A stretch of DNA of 64,000 nucleotides, taken from the NCBI RefSeq assembly GCF_029760955.1, contig NZ_CP121682.1:6714501-6778500 (forward strand). Direction: 5' to 3'. This document shows positions 40,181 to 49,511 of the stretch, in pieces. The translations under genes and the position numbers were made by a program. Every line of letters begins with the position of its first letter. Positions within the stretch are counted from its first letter, which is position 1. The DNA comes from Streptomyces cathayae. GTDB lineage: Bacteria; Actinomycetota; Actinomycetes; Streptomycetales; Streptomycetaceae. The notes under the pieces are model-generated. The model was not told the DNA's origin, did no database searches, and saw nothing but the letters and a program-made list of their open reading frames with translations.

Positions 40181-40600
40181 CTACAGGGGCTTGACCCAGC
40201 GTCGCCAGTGGTCCTCGCGGTGGTAGCCGGCCGCGGCCCAGGTGTGGTGGGCCTGTGCGTTGGCTTCCAGGACCATGGCGTCGACGCGTCGCCCGCCGAG
40301 GGTGGCGAAGCGTTGTCCGGCGGCTTCCAGCAGGGCGGTGGCGATGCCCTGCCGGCGGTGGGCGGGGTGTACGGCCAGTCGATAGGCGGAGCAGCGCCAT
40401 CCGTCGAAGCCGGCTATGACGGTTCCGGTGAGCAGGCCGTCACGTTCTGCGAGGAGCAGGGCTTCGGGGTCTCGTGTGATGAGGCGGGCGACTCCGTCGT
40501 GGTCGTCGCTGATGCTCGTTCCTTCCGCGGCGTCGCGCCAGAACCGCAGCACGGTGTCGATGTCCGAGAGGGTGGCGTGGCGGATGTGAAGATCGCTCAT
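40181..40600 (-). CDS. GNAT family N-acetyltransferase (intact paralogue)
   Basis: The 139-residue protein is a complete GNAT: RHATLSDIDTVLRFWRDAAEGTS, VIAGFDGWRCSAYRLAVHPAHRRQGIATALL (acetyl-CoA pyrophosphate loop RRQGIA), DAMVLEANAQAHHTWAAAGY and RRWVKPL. ATG 40600 is used; an ATG at 40612 would add four residues. It is closely similar to the split GNAT whose two halves flank this region, and sits at the left edge of the interrupting DNA. The substrate is unknown. Confidence 0.9.
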   Translation of the reverse strand: MSDLHIRHATLSDIDTVLRFWRDAAEGTSISDDHDGVARLITRDPEALLLAERDGLLTGTVIAGFDGWRCSAYRLAVHPAHRRQGIATALLEAAGQRFATLGGRRVDAMVLEANAQAHHTWAAAGYHREDHWRRWVKPL

Positions 40601-40759
40601 GGGGTGAGCCAAGCAGAGCGCCGGTCTGTCCGGCGAACGGTTTCCGTGCCTCCTTCCGACGACCGGTGTGGTCCTTTCCCGGTGCGCACGTCTGATACGA
40701 CGGGTGAGACCGGCCCGAGCGACTCGGGTGGAGCCACGGCTGTGTCCGGGTGACGGTCG

Positions 40760-41305
40760 TCACGGCCCCTCGAGCCGGGCTGCCAGATCCTCGGGCAGGG
40801 CGTCCCGACCGGCACGGGTCACTTGGACGAGCGTGATGTCAGGGCGCTGCTTCAGGGCGTCGGTGAACGGGTCACTGTGGGCGTGGACCGTGGCGAGGAT
40901 GTCGATGTCGGACTCGAACAGGCACCGGACCGTGTCCCGGAACGCGGTGCACGCCAGCTCCATACGCCCGAGCTCGTCGATGAGCACGAGATCTCCAGGA
41001 GCAGGATCCGCTGCAGCCGACCTGAGCGGCGGCAGCGCGAGCCGCTCCATGACGCCCAGATCGACGCCGTACCGGCCCACCCGCGGTGGACCCGGGAAGT
41101 CGACATGGGCCAGTACGGCTCGCAGACCGCCCTCCAGTGTCTCCAGCGCGAAACCGCTCCGGGTACCGCCGTGCCGTATCTCCTCCGTGGTGAAGCCGAC
41201 AGCCCCACGGGTGCGCAGGAGCGCGGCCAATCGGCGGACAATGGTCGTTTTGCCCGAGCCGGGGCGTCCCTCGAGCAGGATTCTTGTCGGCATCTCGTGC
41301 TCCAT
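40760..41305 (-). CDS. THEP1-like nucleoside-triphosphatase
   Basis: The 181-residue protein has Walker A (LLEGRPGSGKTTIV), a GFTTEEIRHGGTRSGFALETLEG segment and Walker B LVLIDELGRMEL, the diagnostic pattern of THEP1/NTPase family P-loop proteins. These hydrolyse ATP/GTP in vitro; the cellular role is unclear. ATG 41293 also has a good ribosome site (GGAG) and would shorten the protein by four residues. There is no operon partner. Confidence 0.85.
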   Translation of the reverse strand: MEHEMPTRILLEGRPGSGKTTIVRRLAALLRTRGAVGFTTEEIRHGGTRSGFALETLEGGLRAVLAHVDFPGPPRVGRYGVDLGVMERLALPPLRSAAADPAPGDLVLIDELGRMELACTAFRDTVRCLFESDIDILATVHAHSDPFTDALKQRPDITLVQVTRAGRDALPEDLAARLEGP

Positions 41306-42315
41306 GTGGCCCTCGTACCGGTGGGCTCCCGTATTCGACTGTCGCCAGTTCCTCGTAGGGTCCAGCCTGTCGGTGACTGTGTGTGGTCTCCTGCGGCGTA
41401 TCGGGCCCAGTGCCCTTCGGCCTGGTCGGCGAGTCGGGTCGTGGTGACGTGGTGCTCATATCGTTCCCCTGATCGGCCACCTCACCTCGCCGCGCCGTGA
41501 GGATGAGCACCAGGGCCACCACGCGGACGAGGGAGCGTCACAGGCGAAGTGGACGTGTGAGGCATGCGGGCGCCCCGTGGCGCAGGCCGAGGGGATGACG
41601 ACGGCTTCGGCGGTGCGGACCCACGCCCGGCAGGCGAGGCACGACGAAGCGAGTGTGCGGCGTGTGATGCCCTACAGAGAGGGGGCGGCATGTTCGCGTC
41701 CGCGTCGTGTTCCTGCATCCTGGCGAACGCCTCCGCGTTCACGGTTATCGCCGGTCACGTATCGGGCTGGGCGTTGGTCGCGAGCATCGTGTCCCTGGTC
41801 GTGGCGGCGGTGCTGTGGGTGCGGCACCCTGTTGCGCCGGGGGGAACGGACGCAGTGCAGCGTCGGCATCCTGCTGGCGGCTATGTCCACCGGAAGGCAG
41901 CTCAGGCGCAACACACGCGGCCCGTCATCCTCAACGCTGCGGTGGCGCGCTCCCCGTGGTGGCTGGTACGGCGGCGACGTCAGTGATGGCGGCGGCGACT
42001 GATGACCAGCCTTGACTGGTGAGGTCGCATGTCGAGGGGCGCGTGTGCGCGGCTGAAGCCCGCAGCTCAATGACGCTGAGTGAGCGGTCAGGGGGCGACC
42101 TGATCATCCCCGTCGCCAAGCGCAAGGGCCGGGCGCCCGGCGTCGCCGGCATCCACCGCGCACTCGGCCGCACTCCTGGCGGTGGGACCGTCGGCCTCCC
42201 CGTCAGGCCGAACGCCACTGGTCGCCGGAGCGGCGCGGTGCTGTCATGGGGAGGGAGGACGGCGTGGACGAGCCGGCAAGGGCGCGGCCGCCCCGTCGCA
42301 CAGCGGAGGAGGCCG
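41306..42315. other. Sparse region between the NTPase and CBS-BON genes
   Basis: Apart from the possible small membrane protein at 41690-41986, I see no recognisable domain or RNA here. Codon bias is weak in all frames, as expected for decayed accessory DNA. Confidence 0.4.
41690..41986 (+). CDS. Possible small membrane protein
   Basis: ATG 41690 follows GAGAGGGGGC and opens a 98-residue frame with one convincing membrane helix (GWALVASIVSLVVAAVLWV) after a Cys/Ala-rich start (ASASCSCILANAS). The second half is Arg-rich with no family resemblance and may be the result of decay. Its composition is less biased than that of neighbouring genes. Weakly supported. Confidence 0.3.
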   Translation: MFASASCSCILANASAFTVIAGHVSGWALVASIVSLVVAAVLWVRHPVAPGGTDAVQRRHPAGGYVHRKAAQAQHTRPVILNAAVARSPWWLVRRRRQ

Positions 42316-42963
42316 ATGCCCATGCTGTACCGCCGCACGGTCGGTGACGTGATGACCGAGGAGGTCGTCACCCTCCGCCCCACCACACCACTCCAGGAGG
42401 TCGCCGCCCTGCTGGACGCGAACGACATCGTCGCGGCCCCGGTCGTCGACGAGGACGGCGCCCTCGTCGGCGTCGTGTCCGCGTCCGACGTGCTGCGGCA
42501 CGAGACCGGCATGCCCGATCCGCAGGGGCAGGACGGGACCGACGAGCGCTCCTGGGGCAAGGCCCGGGCCCGGACCGCGGGCGCGCTCATGAGCAGCCCC
42601 GTCTTCACCGCCCGCGCCGACTGGACGATGCCCCGGGCCGCGCGGGAACTCCGCAGGCGGCACGTCAAGCAGCTGCCGGTGGTCGACGACGACGGGCTCC
42701 TCACCGGCATCGTCACCCGCAGCGACCTGCTCGACGCCTTCATCCGCTCCGACGTCGAGATCCGCGGCGAGGTCGAGCAGGACGTCCTGGAGCGCATCCT
42801 CGGCCTGGACGAGAGCACCGTCGCGGTCGAGGTCCGGGACGGGGTCGTCACCCTTCGGGGACACGTCCCAAAACCGTGGCTCGTTCCGGTGGTCGTGGGC
42901 CTCTGCCAGGGCGTCGACGGTGTCGCCGCCGTGGACGCCCACCTCGCCGCCGGGGCGGACTGA
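42316..42963 (+). CDS. CBS-pair protein with C-terminal BON domain
   Basis: The 215-residue protein has two CBS motifs (TVGDVMTEEVVTLRPTTPLQEV with VVDEDGALVGVVSASDVL; LMSSPVFTARADWTMPRAA with VVDDDGLLTGIVTRSDLL) and a BON domain (VAVEVRDGVVTLRGHVP, residues about 155-205). CBS pairs bind adenosyl nucleotides; BON binds lipids or proteins. The combination is common in Streptomyces and is often linked to energy or hypoxia stress. GGAGGAGG lies just upstream of ATG 42316; ATG 42322 is an alternative. Confidence 0.9.
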   Translation: MPMLYRRTVGDVMTEEVVTLRPTTPLQEVAALLDANDIVAAPVVDEDGALVGVVSASDVLRHETGMPDPQGQDGTDERSWGKARARTAGALMSSPVFTARADWTMPRAARELRRRHVKQLPVVDDDGLLTGIVTRSDLLDAFIRSDVEIRGEVEQDVLERILGLDESTVAVEVRDGVVTLRGHVPKPWLVPVVVGLCQGVDGVAAVDAHLAAGAD

Positions 42964-43023
42964 ACGGCTCGGTCCGCGATTGAGGTCGTGGCGTGCCGGC
43001 CCGGCGGTTCGGCTGCTGGTTGA

Positions 43024-43500
43024 TCAGCGGGCCGTCTGCCGGGCGAGTACCAGTTCGGTGCTCGGCTTGCGGCGAGTCGCCCGGCGGGCGGAGCGGTCCG
43101 AGACCAGTGAGGCGATCGCCCGGTGGGTTTCGGCGTAGTCCCCGCGCCGGCCGGTACAGCGCTGGAGCGGGCGCCACTGCCGCAGTTCGGCGTGGACGTT
43201 CTCGGCACAGACACGGGCGGAGGACTGCCGATGGCGCATCTCCCGCCAGGCACACGGCGCGCCGAGCGGCGCGTCCTCCTGCGGCTTCTCCGGTGAGGCG
43301 CTGACCTGCCAGGGGAACTCGTCGGCCAGGCCCCGGCAGCCCTCGTCGGCCTCGGCTCCCGTCCTCGGGCGGAGCCGGAACTGCTCGGCGATGCCCCCGG
43401 TGCGCAGCACAGCGGATCCGAGCCCTCGGCTCTGCCGGTGCGGAGCGAGGCAGAAGTGCTCCAGCCACTGCCTGCCTCCGGCGGGCCGGACCGTGACGCA
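43024..43500 (-). pseudogene. Remnant of a DDE-type transposase
   Basis: The minus-strand frame 43410-43024 contains GLADEFPWQVSASPEKP, WREMRHRQSSARVCAENVHAELRQWRPLQR and YAETHRAIASLVSDRSARR. I recognise this as the C-terminal end of a Streptomyces DDE transposase family. The N-terminal catalytic part is not in frame upstream (a second frame continues the homology poorly), and no terminal inverted repeats were found. It is a degraded copy within the accessory region. Confidence 0.65.
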
Positions 43501-43718
43501 ACCTGCGCGTTCACCTGCGTGCCTCGGTGATCTGCGGCAAAGACCTCACCCGCACCAGACCCGAGAGCTGCGCAGGTCATCGAGGGGCGTGGCTTGTCGG
43601 GATCGCCAGGTGTGGGCTCCCAGCGGCAGCTGCATTCCCGGATGGCGGGATTTCGGCGGCCCGCTGCCGCCCGGGGAGCGGGGATGGTGCGCCACCTGCG
43701 CGGTGTCGGCCCGCGGGC

Positions 43719-44165
43719 TCAGGTGAGGGCGGCGACCAGCAGGACGAAGGCGGTGATGATGACGGCGACGCGGACGTGGTGGAGGCGGTCCCAGCGGTCC
43801 TTCTGCTGCTTCCAGTCGGCGGGCCGGCTGTCGGGGGTCCACGTCTTGCCCCGGTTGTTGATCGGGACGAGCAGCAGGACCGACATGATCACGCTGAGGA
43901 TCAGCAGCGCGCCGGCGGTGACGACGAGGCCGGTGCCGTGGTACTGCCGTCCGGCGATGGCCCAGCCCGCGACGAGGACGAGCGAGGTGATGTACCAGAC
44001 CGGCATCACGGCGCCGAGCATCCGGGCCCCGTGGGCGCGGCCGAGTACGCCGCTGTCCTCCGGGAGGGCGTTGAGGATCGGGTTGATGACGAAGGCGACG
44101 GAGGTTTCCACCCCCACCATCACGCCGACGACCACGGTGGTGACGACCTGGAGTGCGTTGAGCAT
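43719..44165 (-). CDS. DUF1772-family integral membrane protein
   Basis: The 148-residue protein has four hydrophobic helices and the DUF1772 pattern (VGVMVGVETSVAFVINPIL, a helix near VWYITSLVLVAG, and VPINNRGKTW). The function is unknown; such genes are often controlled by a neighbouring TetR repressor, as here. It is divergent from the TetR gene 91 bp away, with palindromic operators between them. Confidence 0.88.
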   Translation of the reverse strand: MLNALQVVTTVVVGVMVGVETSVAFVINPILNALPEDSGVLGRAHGARMLGAVMPVWYITSLVLVAGWAIAGRQYHGTGLVVTAGALLILSVIMSVLLLVPINNRGKTWTPDSRPADWKQQKDRWDRLHHVRVAVIITAFVLLVAALT

Positions 44166-44182
44166 GGTGACCCCTCCTGGGA

Positions 44183-44248
44183 TCTAGCGTTGCTAGATGA
44201 TGAGGCAACGCTAGTTCTGTCGCTGCTCGATTGTCTAGCGGTGCTAGG
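44183..44248. promoter_or_regulatory. TetR operators between DUF1772 and tetR genes
   Basis: TCTAGCGTTGCTAGA (44183-44197) is a perfect inverted repeat. TCTAGCGGTGCTAGG (44234-44248) is a second copy with one change in each half. GCAACGCTAG (44205-44214) is an inverted partial copy. Together they occupy both divergent promoters. Confidence 0.82.
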
Positions 44249-44256
44249 GTCGAATC

Positions 44257-44835
44257 ATGTCGGTACAGGAACGCAAGGAGCGCGAACGGGCGGACCGCGA
44301 GCGCCTCATCGTGGCGACGGCCCGCGAACTCGCCGAGCAACAGGGCTGGGACGCGGTCACCACCCGCCGGCTCGCCGAGCGGATCGAGTACAGCCAGCCC
44401 GTCCTCTACAGTCACTTCCGCGGCAAGCGCGAGATCATCGGCGCCGTCGCCCTCGAGGGCGCCGCCGAGATGGCCGCAGCGCTGCGGGCCGCGGCCTCCG
44501 CCGCGGACGGCCCGTGCGCCCGGGTCACCGCCCTCGCCCGCGCCTACCTCGACTTCGCCGCACGCAGCCCGGCGGTCTACGACGCCATGTTCCAGCTCGA
44601 CGGCGGCCTGGCGTTCGCGAACGAGGACACCCCGGAGCCTCTGCAGGACGCCTTCGCCGCCCTGCTGGAGAGCCTCGGAGAGGTCGCCGGCGACGGCGTC
44701 CACCCGGCGCTGTTCACCGAGGTGTTCTGGGCGGCCCTGCACGGGCTGGCGACCCTGACCCGGGCGGGGCGGCTGCCGCCGGAGGACATCGAGCGGAGGA
44801 CGGAGCTGCTGGTGGACCGGCTCGCCGTGCTCTGA
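44257..44835 (+). CDS. TetR-family transcriptional regulator
   Basis: The 192-residue protein has the TetR N-terminal HTH (ERLIVATARELAEQQGWDAVTTRRLAERIEYSQPVLYSHF is the span) and a helical ligand domain with a TetR_C-type AAMAAALRAAASAADGP start. ATG 44257 comes 8 bp after an operator copy, so it should repress itself and the divergent DUF1772 gene. The ligand is unknown. Confidence 0.92.
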   Translation: MSVQERKERERADRERLIVATARELAEQQGWDAVTTRRLAERIEYSQPVLYSHFRGKREIIGAVALEGAAEMAAALRAAASAADGPCARVTALARAYLDFAARSPAVYDAMFQLDGGLAFANEDTPEPLQDAFAALLESLGEVAGDGVHPALFTEVFWAALHGLATLTRAGRLPPEDIERRTELLVDRLAVL

Positions 44836-45753
44836 CGCACCGTCCCGGCGGGCACACGGCAGGGGCCCTCGGGCCTCGCTGCCTGCCTGCGGCATCGCCT
44901 CCGGTCACTCGCGCCCACACGGCGCAGCCGCCGACCCCCGCCCGCCCGCACCGACCCCGCCCGACAGGGCGATCTCCCCGACTCCCCTCACCGCCCCGGC
45001 CCGGGGACGTGCGCGATGTCGGCGAGGGCCGGGGAGAGGCCTCCCGGGGCCGGGGTCGTCTCCGCGTGCGCGGGGAGCGGCCGACGGCGGACCGGGCCGG
45101 GTCCAGGTGGCCGCCGGTGCGTGCCGGCCGCCCCTGCCGCCGGGACGGGCTGCCGTTCCGTCTCGACCGGCGGCGGTTTCTCCCTGTCCGTCGATGCGGT
45201 TGAACTCTGCCGCGCGAAGGCCGCGGAAGGCCGGATTATTTCCCTCCGGGCGAGGCGACAGCGGTGAAATAGCCCACGTAACGGGAAGTTCATCTTTCAA
45301 CAATGTCCAGGTAGTTTCTGTAATGGGCCCACCACCTCGGTGGCAGCCGCAGCGGGCACTGTGCTCGCCGCGGGCGGTACCGCCTCGGCATCGCCCCACT
45401 CCGACGCGCAGCGCGTCGTCACCGTCTCCTGCGCCACGGACAACGGCCGGCACGGCCGTGACCGTGATCGGGACCGCGGGGACGATCGCCGCTGACGGCG
45501 GGGGCCGGAACCACCGGTCCGCTGCCCAGCCGCACACACGCACCATCCGCATGGCTCATGTCCGACAACGACGTCGCGTATGAGCGACCGCGGCCGAGAC
45601 ACGGGCACCCGCACCGGGCCCGCCAAAAGAACCGTCCGGAGAGAGCCTCCATCGAGCGCCGTCCGGATCGGGAGACAAGAGAAAGCCCATCCAGCCCGGA
45701 CGGCGTCATCTGGCGTCGTCCCCCGACGCACGTAGGCAAGGACACACGACACC
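44836..45753. other. Non-coding or decayed region with a secreted-protein remnant
   Basis: A plus-strand frame at about 45329-45496 reads TTSVAAAAGTVLAAGGTASA then SPHSDAQRVVTVSC, like the end of a signal peptide plus a mature N-terminus, but it has no start codon in frame and stops after an Arg/Asp-rich tail. It is probably a fragment of a secreted protein gene. No other recognisable content was seen; the last 150 bp probably hold the promoter of the dehydrogenase gene. Confidence 0.4.
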
Positions 45754-46710
45754 ATGAAATCTTGGCGCTTCCACGGAACCGACCAGCCGCTCACCCTGGA
45801 GGAGGTGGCAGCGCCGCACGCGGGACCGGGCGAGGTCGTCGTCGACGTCAAGGCCGCGGGTCTCTGCCACTCCGATGTCAGCGCGATGGACGACGCGGGC
45901 TGGATGTCGATGTTCCCGCGGATTCCGATGACGCTCGGGCACGAGAACGCCGGCGTGATCAGCGAGGTCGGCGAGGGCATGAACCACTGGAAGATCGGCG
46001 ACCGCGTCGGTCTCTCGCCGATGATGCCGGACGGCGACGCCATCGGCTACGGCGCCTGGGACGGCGGCTACGGACCCAAGGTGCGCGCGACCGACGCGAA
46101 TCTGGTGCGACTGCCGGACGAGGTGTCGTTCGAGCTGGGCGCGATGGCGACCGACGCGGGCCTCACCTCGTACCACGCCATGGTCACACTCGGCGGAGCG
46201 AAGAAGGGCATGCGGGTCGGTGTGATCGGCCTCGGCGGCCTCGGCTACATCGGCGCCCGCACCGCCGTCCTCAAGGGAGCGGAAGTGTACGCGGCCGACG
46301 TGAACCCGGCCACCCGGGAGCTCGCCGCCGAGGTCGGCCTGGCGGGCGTCGCCGAGTCGATCACCGAGTTCGCGGACAAGAACCTCGAGCTCATCGTGGA
46401 CTACGCGGGCTTCGGCACCACCACCGCCGAGGCACTCGAGACACTCGGCGAATTCGGCACACTGGTGCAGGTCGGCATGGGCCGCCTCGAGTCCACGATC
46501 AGCACCGGCGCGATCATTCTGAAGCAGCTGCGGGTCCTCGGCTCCAAGTCGGGCACGAAGCGGGATCTCGAGGAGCTCTACGACCTCATGCGGTCGGGCG
46601 ACCTCAACCCGCCGCTGAACCGCATCACGCCGGACCGGATCCCCGAGGGGCTGGAGCGCCTCCGCAAGGGCGGGGTCGTCGGCCGCATCATCGCCATGTA
46701 CGAGGACTGA
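45754..46710 (+). CDS. Zinc-type medium-chain alcohol dehydrogenase-like protein
   Basis: The 318-residue MDR protein has the catalytic zinc Cys and following residues (AAGLCHSDV), the GHENAG motif and a Rossmann nucleotide loop VGVIGLGGLGYIGARTAV. The structural-zinc lobe with four Cys, usual between residues 90 and 115, is absent (GYGAWDGGYGPKV instead), and the protein is 20-40 residues shorter than typical ADHs. It should oxidise or reduce an alcohol/aldehyde with NAD(P). It stands alone in the accessory region. Confidence 0.88.
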   Translation: MKSWRFHGTDQPLTLEEVAAPHAGPGEVVVDVKAAGLCHSDVSAMDDAGWMSMFPRIPMTLGHENAGVISEVGEGMNHWKIGDRVGLSPMMPDGDAIGYGAWDGGYGPKVRATDANLVRLPDEVSFELGAMATDAGLTSYHAMVTLGGAKKGMRVGVIGLGGLGYIGARTAVLKGAEVYAADVNPATRELAAEVGLAGVAESITEFADKNLELIVDYAGFGTTTAEALETLGEFGTLVQVGMGRLESTISTGAIILKQLRVLGSKSGTKRDLEELYDLMRSGDLNPPLNRITPDRIPEGLERLRKGGVVGRIIAMYED

Positions 46711-46864
46711 GCCGGCAGGCAGGCAAAAGTCTGCAGTGGCCCCGGACCGAAGCCGTTCGGGGCCACCCTGCCCGGCGAACGCGACCTGTGGGGCTCGTGA
46801 AGTCATCGCTGCAGGTGGGAGCACGCGTGCACAACCCCTCGGCGGTGGCCGGGACGCGGCACCA

Positions 46865-47059
46865 GTGATCGTCTCGCTGCTGTACCGGGCCACCCGGGCA
46901 CTGCTGTGCGTGCCTGTGGTCCTGCTGCGCCGGGACACGGCCGAGGACGCCGAACCGCTGGTGCCGCGGCACGAGAACGCGGTGCCGCGACGGCCGGCCC
47001 GCCGGTCCGGTCCGCCCCGAGCCCGCGGACCGGTTCTGGCCGGCCGCGCCGTCACCTGA
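46865..47059 (+). pseudogene. 5' fragment of an integrase-core transposase
   Basis: GTG 46865 opens VIVSLLYRATRALLCVPVVL then LRRDTAEDAEPLVPRHENAV. I recognise this as the N-terminus of a Streptomyces integrase-core (rve-type) transposase family, which normally continues into RRQ and PADRFWLAALS. Here the frame shifts after VPRR and terminates within 20 residues; the expected ADRFW segment is visible only in another frame. No inverted repeats were identified. Confidence 0.65.
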
Positions 47060-47269
47060 TGACCGCCACCGACTACCGCGCCGAGATGACCATCTGCTTC
47101 GCGATCTGGGATCAGGTCACCGGCGTCGCCGGCCTGCCCGCCGTAGCCTGAGCCGCTGTCACCGCCGAAGCCGAAACGCGCCGAACCGGCTCACACCCTC
47201 GGGCATTCGCTCAACCTGACAACGCCAACGCCGCTGCACTCGCAGTCCGGAAAGACGACCGCGTCGGAG

Positions 47270-47461
47270 TTGAACGCCGGGAGTGAGCTGCGGCGGGATG
47301 TCGTGTACCGGCACACCGATCTCATCCGGGAGCTTCAAGCCCGAGCCGAGGCCCAGGACTCCACTCCGACTGCGATGCAGGAACTCGCCGATGAGAACCG
47401 GCAACTCAGGTCCGAGGCCGACGATGTGACGGTCGAGCTCCGTCAGGAGCAGGCGAGGTAG
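47270..47461 (+). pseudogene. Fragment of a transposon-associated coiled-coil protein
   Basis: The 63-residue frame (SELRRDVVYRHTDLIRELQAR, TAMQELADENRQLRSEADD) looks like the HTH-plus-coiled-coil C-terminal part of the small accessory proteins (TnpC/DUF6262-like) found beside tyrosine-recombinase transposons. There is only a TTG start with no ribosome site, and the N-terminal HTH is missing, so it is probably a remnant. The assignment is by general resemblance. Confidence 0.4.
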
Positions 47462-47762
47462 CAAGACCACGCGCATGATCATTGCTGAGTTCTCCCTCGA
47501 ACTGGAACCGGCGCTGCCAGGGCCATCGAGGGAAAGGGCCACGGTGGGCGAAACCGTACGGTTCGAGGATCCGGGACCTCCGTGCGCATTCGGCGTGAGC
47601 GCGCCCACGGCTCCACCGCTGCGGGCCGGGGCGGAGGGTGCACGGGTGGTGACGGTATGCTCACGAGGCGGGCCGGAATCCCGTCGGGTCATCGTCCGGG
47701 CTGCCGGAAGGTCGGAGAAGGGGCCGGTCCGGTCGGGTGTGGGGCCAGGGGGAGGCGATGGG

Positions 47763-48716
47763 ATGCGGCAGGCCGGTGTGCTCGATGTCGGGTGCCACAG
47801 TGCTCTACTGACGGTGGTGCGTCGGCGCCCGGGGACGGTGCTGGAGCCGGTGTTCTCCCGCAAGGTGCGGTTGAGACTGCACGAGACCCTCGACCGCAAG
47901 GGGCGGCTGGACAAGGCCGGCATGAAGAGCGTCGAGCGGGCAGTGGCCGAGGCCGTCGCCGCCGACCCGCGTCCGTGCGGACCGGAGGTGTTCGCGTTCG
48001 CGACCTCCGTCATCCGGGACGCGCCCAATCGCGACGAGATCATCGCGCGTGTGGCACGCACCACCGGCACCCGCCTGCGCGTGCTGAGCGGCGTCGAGGA
48101 GGCGCGGCTGGCCTACGTGGCCGCCCGCCAGTGGGCAGGACCGACGGCCGGGCAGCTGCTGGTCCTGGACATCGGCGGCGGCACCGTGGAGATCGCCTCC
48201 GGCACCGGAGACCAGCCCCGCGTCGTCCACTCGCTGCCCCTGGGTGCTCGCAGGATCACCCGGGACTGGCTTCCCGGCGGCACCGCGCCGTCCCAACGCC
48301 GCCTGGCCGAGATCCGGCAGCACCTTCATCGGTCCCTGGAAGCCGTGCCCGGTCTGCCGCAGGCCGAACCCGATGGGCGGGTGCTGGCCTGTTCCAAGAC
48401 CTTCGAACAGCTCGCCCGGCTCGCCGCCGCCCAGGGCAAGGCACCGCGAGCCGGACGGCGGCTGGCGCTACCCCAGCTGCGCACGTCAGTCTCCCTGCTG
48501 GCCGATGCGGGACCGGCCCGCCGTGCCAAGCTGCCGGGCATCTCCCGGCACCGCGCCGAGCAGTCCCTGGCCGGAGCCCTGATCGCACAGGCCCTCATGG
48601 AAGCCTGCGGGGCCAGGAGCGTCGAGATCTGCCCGTGGTCCACCCGGGAAGGGCTGTTGCTCGAACGCCTCGGCCCACCCCACATCACGGCCGACCGGTC
48701 CCGCCTGGCCGGCTGA
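47763..48716 (+). CDS. Ppx/GppA-type phosphatase family protein
   Basis: The 317-residue protein has an N-terminal actin-like strand (AGVLDVGCHSALLTVV), the conserved FAFATSVIRDAPNRDE, GVEEARLAYVAAR and the phosphate-binding loop VLDIGGGTVEIASG, then the helical C-terminal half with SKTFEQLARL. It matches Ppx/GppA exopolyphosphatase/guanosine-pentaphosphatase proteins. ATG 47763 follows GGAGG at 7 nt. It is probably a second, accessory copy in the genome, being located among transposase remnants. Confidence 0.88.
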   Translation: MRQAGVLDVGCHSALLTVVRRRPGTVLEPVFSRKVRLRLHETLDRKGRLDKAGMKSVERAVAEAVAADPRPCGPEVFAFATSVIRDAPNRDEIIARVARTTGTRLRVLSGVEEARLAYVAARQWAGPTAGQLLVLDIGGGTVEIASGTGDQPRVVHSLPLGARRITRDWLPGGTAPSQRRLAEIRQHLHRSLEAVPGLPQAEPDGRVLACSKTFEQLARLAAAQGKAPRAGRRLALPQLRTSVSLLADAGPARRAKLPGISRHRAEQSLAGALIAQALMEACGARSVEICPWSTREGLLLERLGPPHITADRSRLAG

Positions 48717-48857
48717 GCCCGAGGGACGTCGAAAGCGTCGACATCCGCACCATGAGGGTGGCCACCGTGAACGGGCATGAGTCACAGGGGATCCAGTTCC
48801 CCGCTCGCGAGCCCCCGACGATATGAGCGCGACTCAGATCCGATGCCGCAACCGGAC

Positions 48858-49379
48858 TCACCCTGACGACATCACGCCCACAAACTCAGTGGCGGGCCCG
48901 CCATGGACATGGGACTGCTGACCGAGTCGCTCCCAAGTTCCCGGGAGCGCACTCGATGCCTTCAGGGGTGCTGTGCTGGGTTGTCGGACGACGGACAGCC
49001 TGTGCCACCAGTGACCGCAGCCGCCGGAGCAGAAGCGCTCGCGGCGCCGCGCGTCGGCAATCGTGAGCACCGCGATCAGCAGCCTGAACGCCTTGCGGCG
49101 TTCGTCGAGGGGCGCGAGAGAGGCGATCTTTCCCAGTTGCTCGTCGATCCGGCCTCGTGAGATCAGCACCGCGGGCGTATGCGTCGGGCGCAGCCCGGCA
49201 CGGCGGATGCTCTCCGGTGCGTCCTCGGCGACGGCGCGCGCCTGGACGCAGTGATGGCGCAGGAACAGCAGCACCTCGGACTGCTCTTCCCGGCCGAGGC
49301 CGTCGAACCATTCGATGCCCTCCGGCACCGGGCGCAGCCCCTGCGCGAGTTCGTTGAGCAGGACGTCGCGTTCGTCCAT
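48858..49379 (-). CDS. DUF5958 family protein with altered C-terminal tail
   Basis: The first 130 residues (MDERDVLLNELAQGLRPV, EGIEWFDGLGREEQSEVLLFL, ESIRRAGLRPTHTPAVLI, and the C-terminal ERFCSGGCGHWWHRLS) match the Streptomyces DUF5958 family. Members as I remember them end soon after HWWHxLS. This one continues about 40 low-complexity residues, as if the original stop was lost. ATG 49379 has GGAGG at 5 nt. The function is unknown. Confidence 0.8.
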   Translation of the reverse strand: MDERDVLLNELAQGLRPVPEGIEWFDGLGREEQSEVLLFLRHHCVQARAVAEDAPESIRRAGLRPTHTPAVLISRGRIDEQLGKIASLAPLDERRKAFRLLIAVLTIADARRRERFCSGGCGHWWHRLSVVRQPSTAPLKASSALPGTWERLGQQSHVHGGPATEFVGVMSSG

Positions 49380-49511
49380 GACTGCCTCCCGTGAGACAGA
49401 CGCCGCCCCGCAGCGGTGATCTCCGCTCGTGAACAGCCTCCGCTCGAAGTACAGCAACCGTACCTTCCGCTCCGGCCCGCCCCGTCGTGGAGCAGCTGGA
49501 AGGTGCCGCCT

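Noticed and set aside
43387..43726. Plus-strand frames around 43.4-43.7 kb
   Set aside because: Short, Pro/Arg-rich, and overlapping the transposase remnant or the DUF1772 gene end; no ribosome site.
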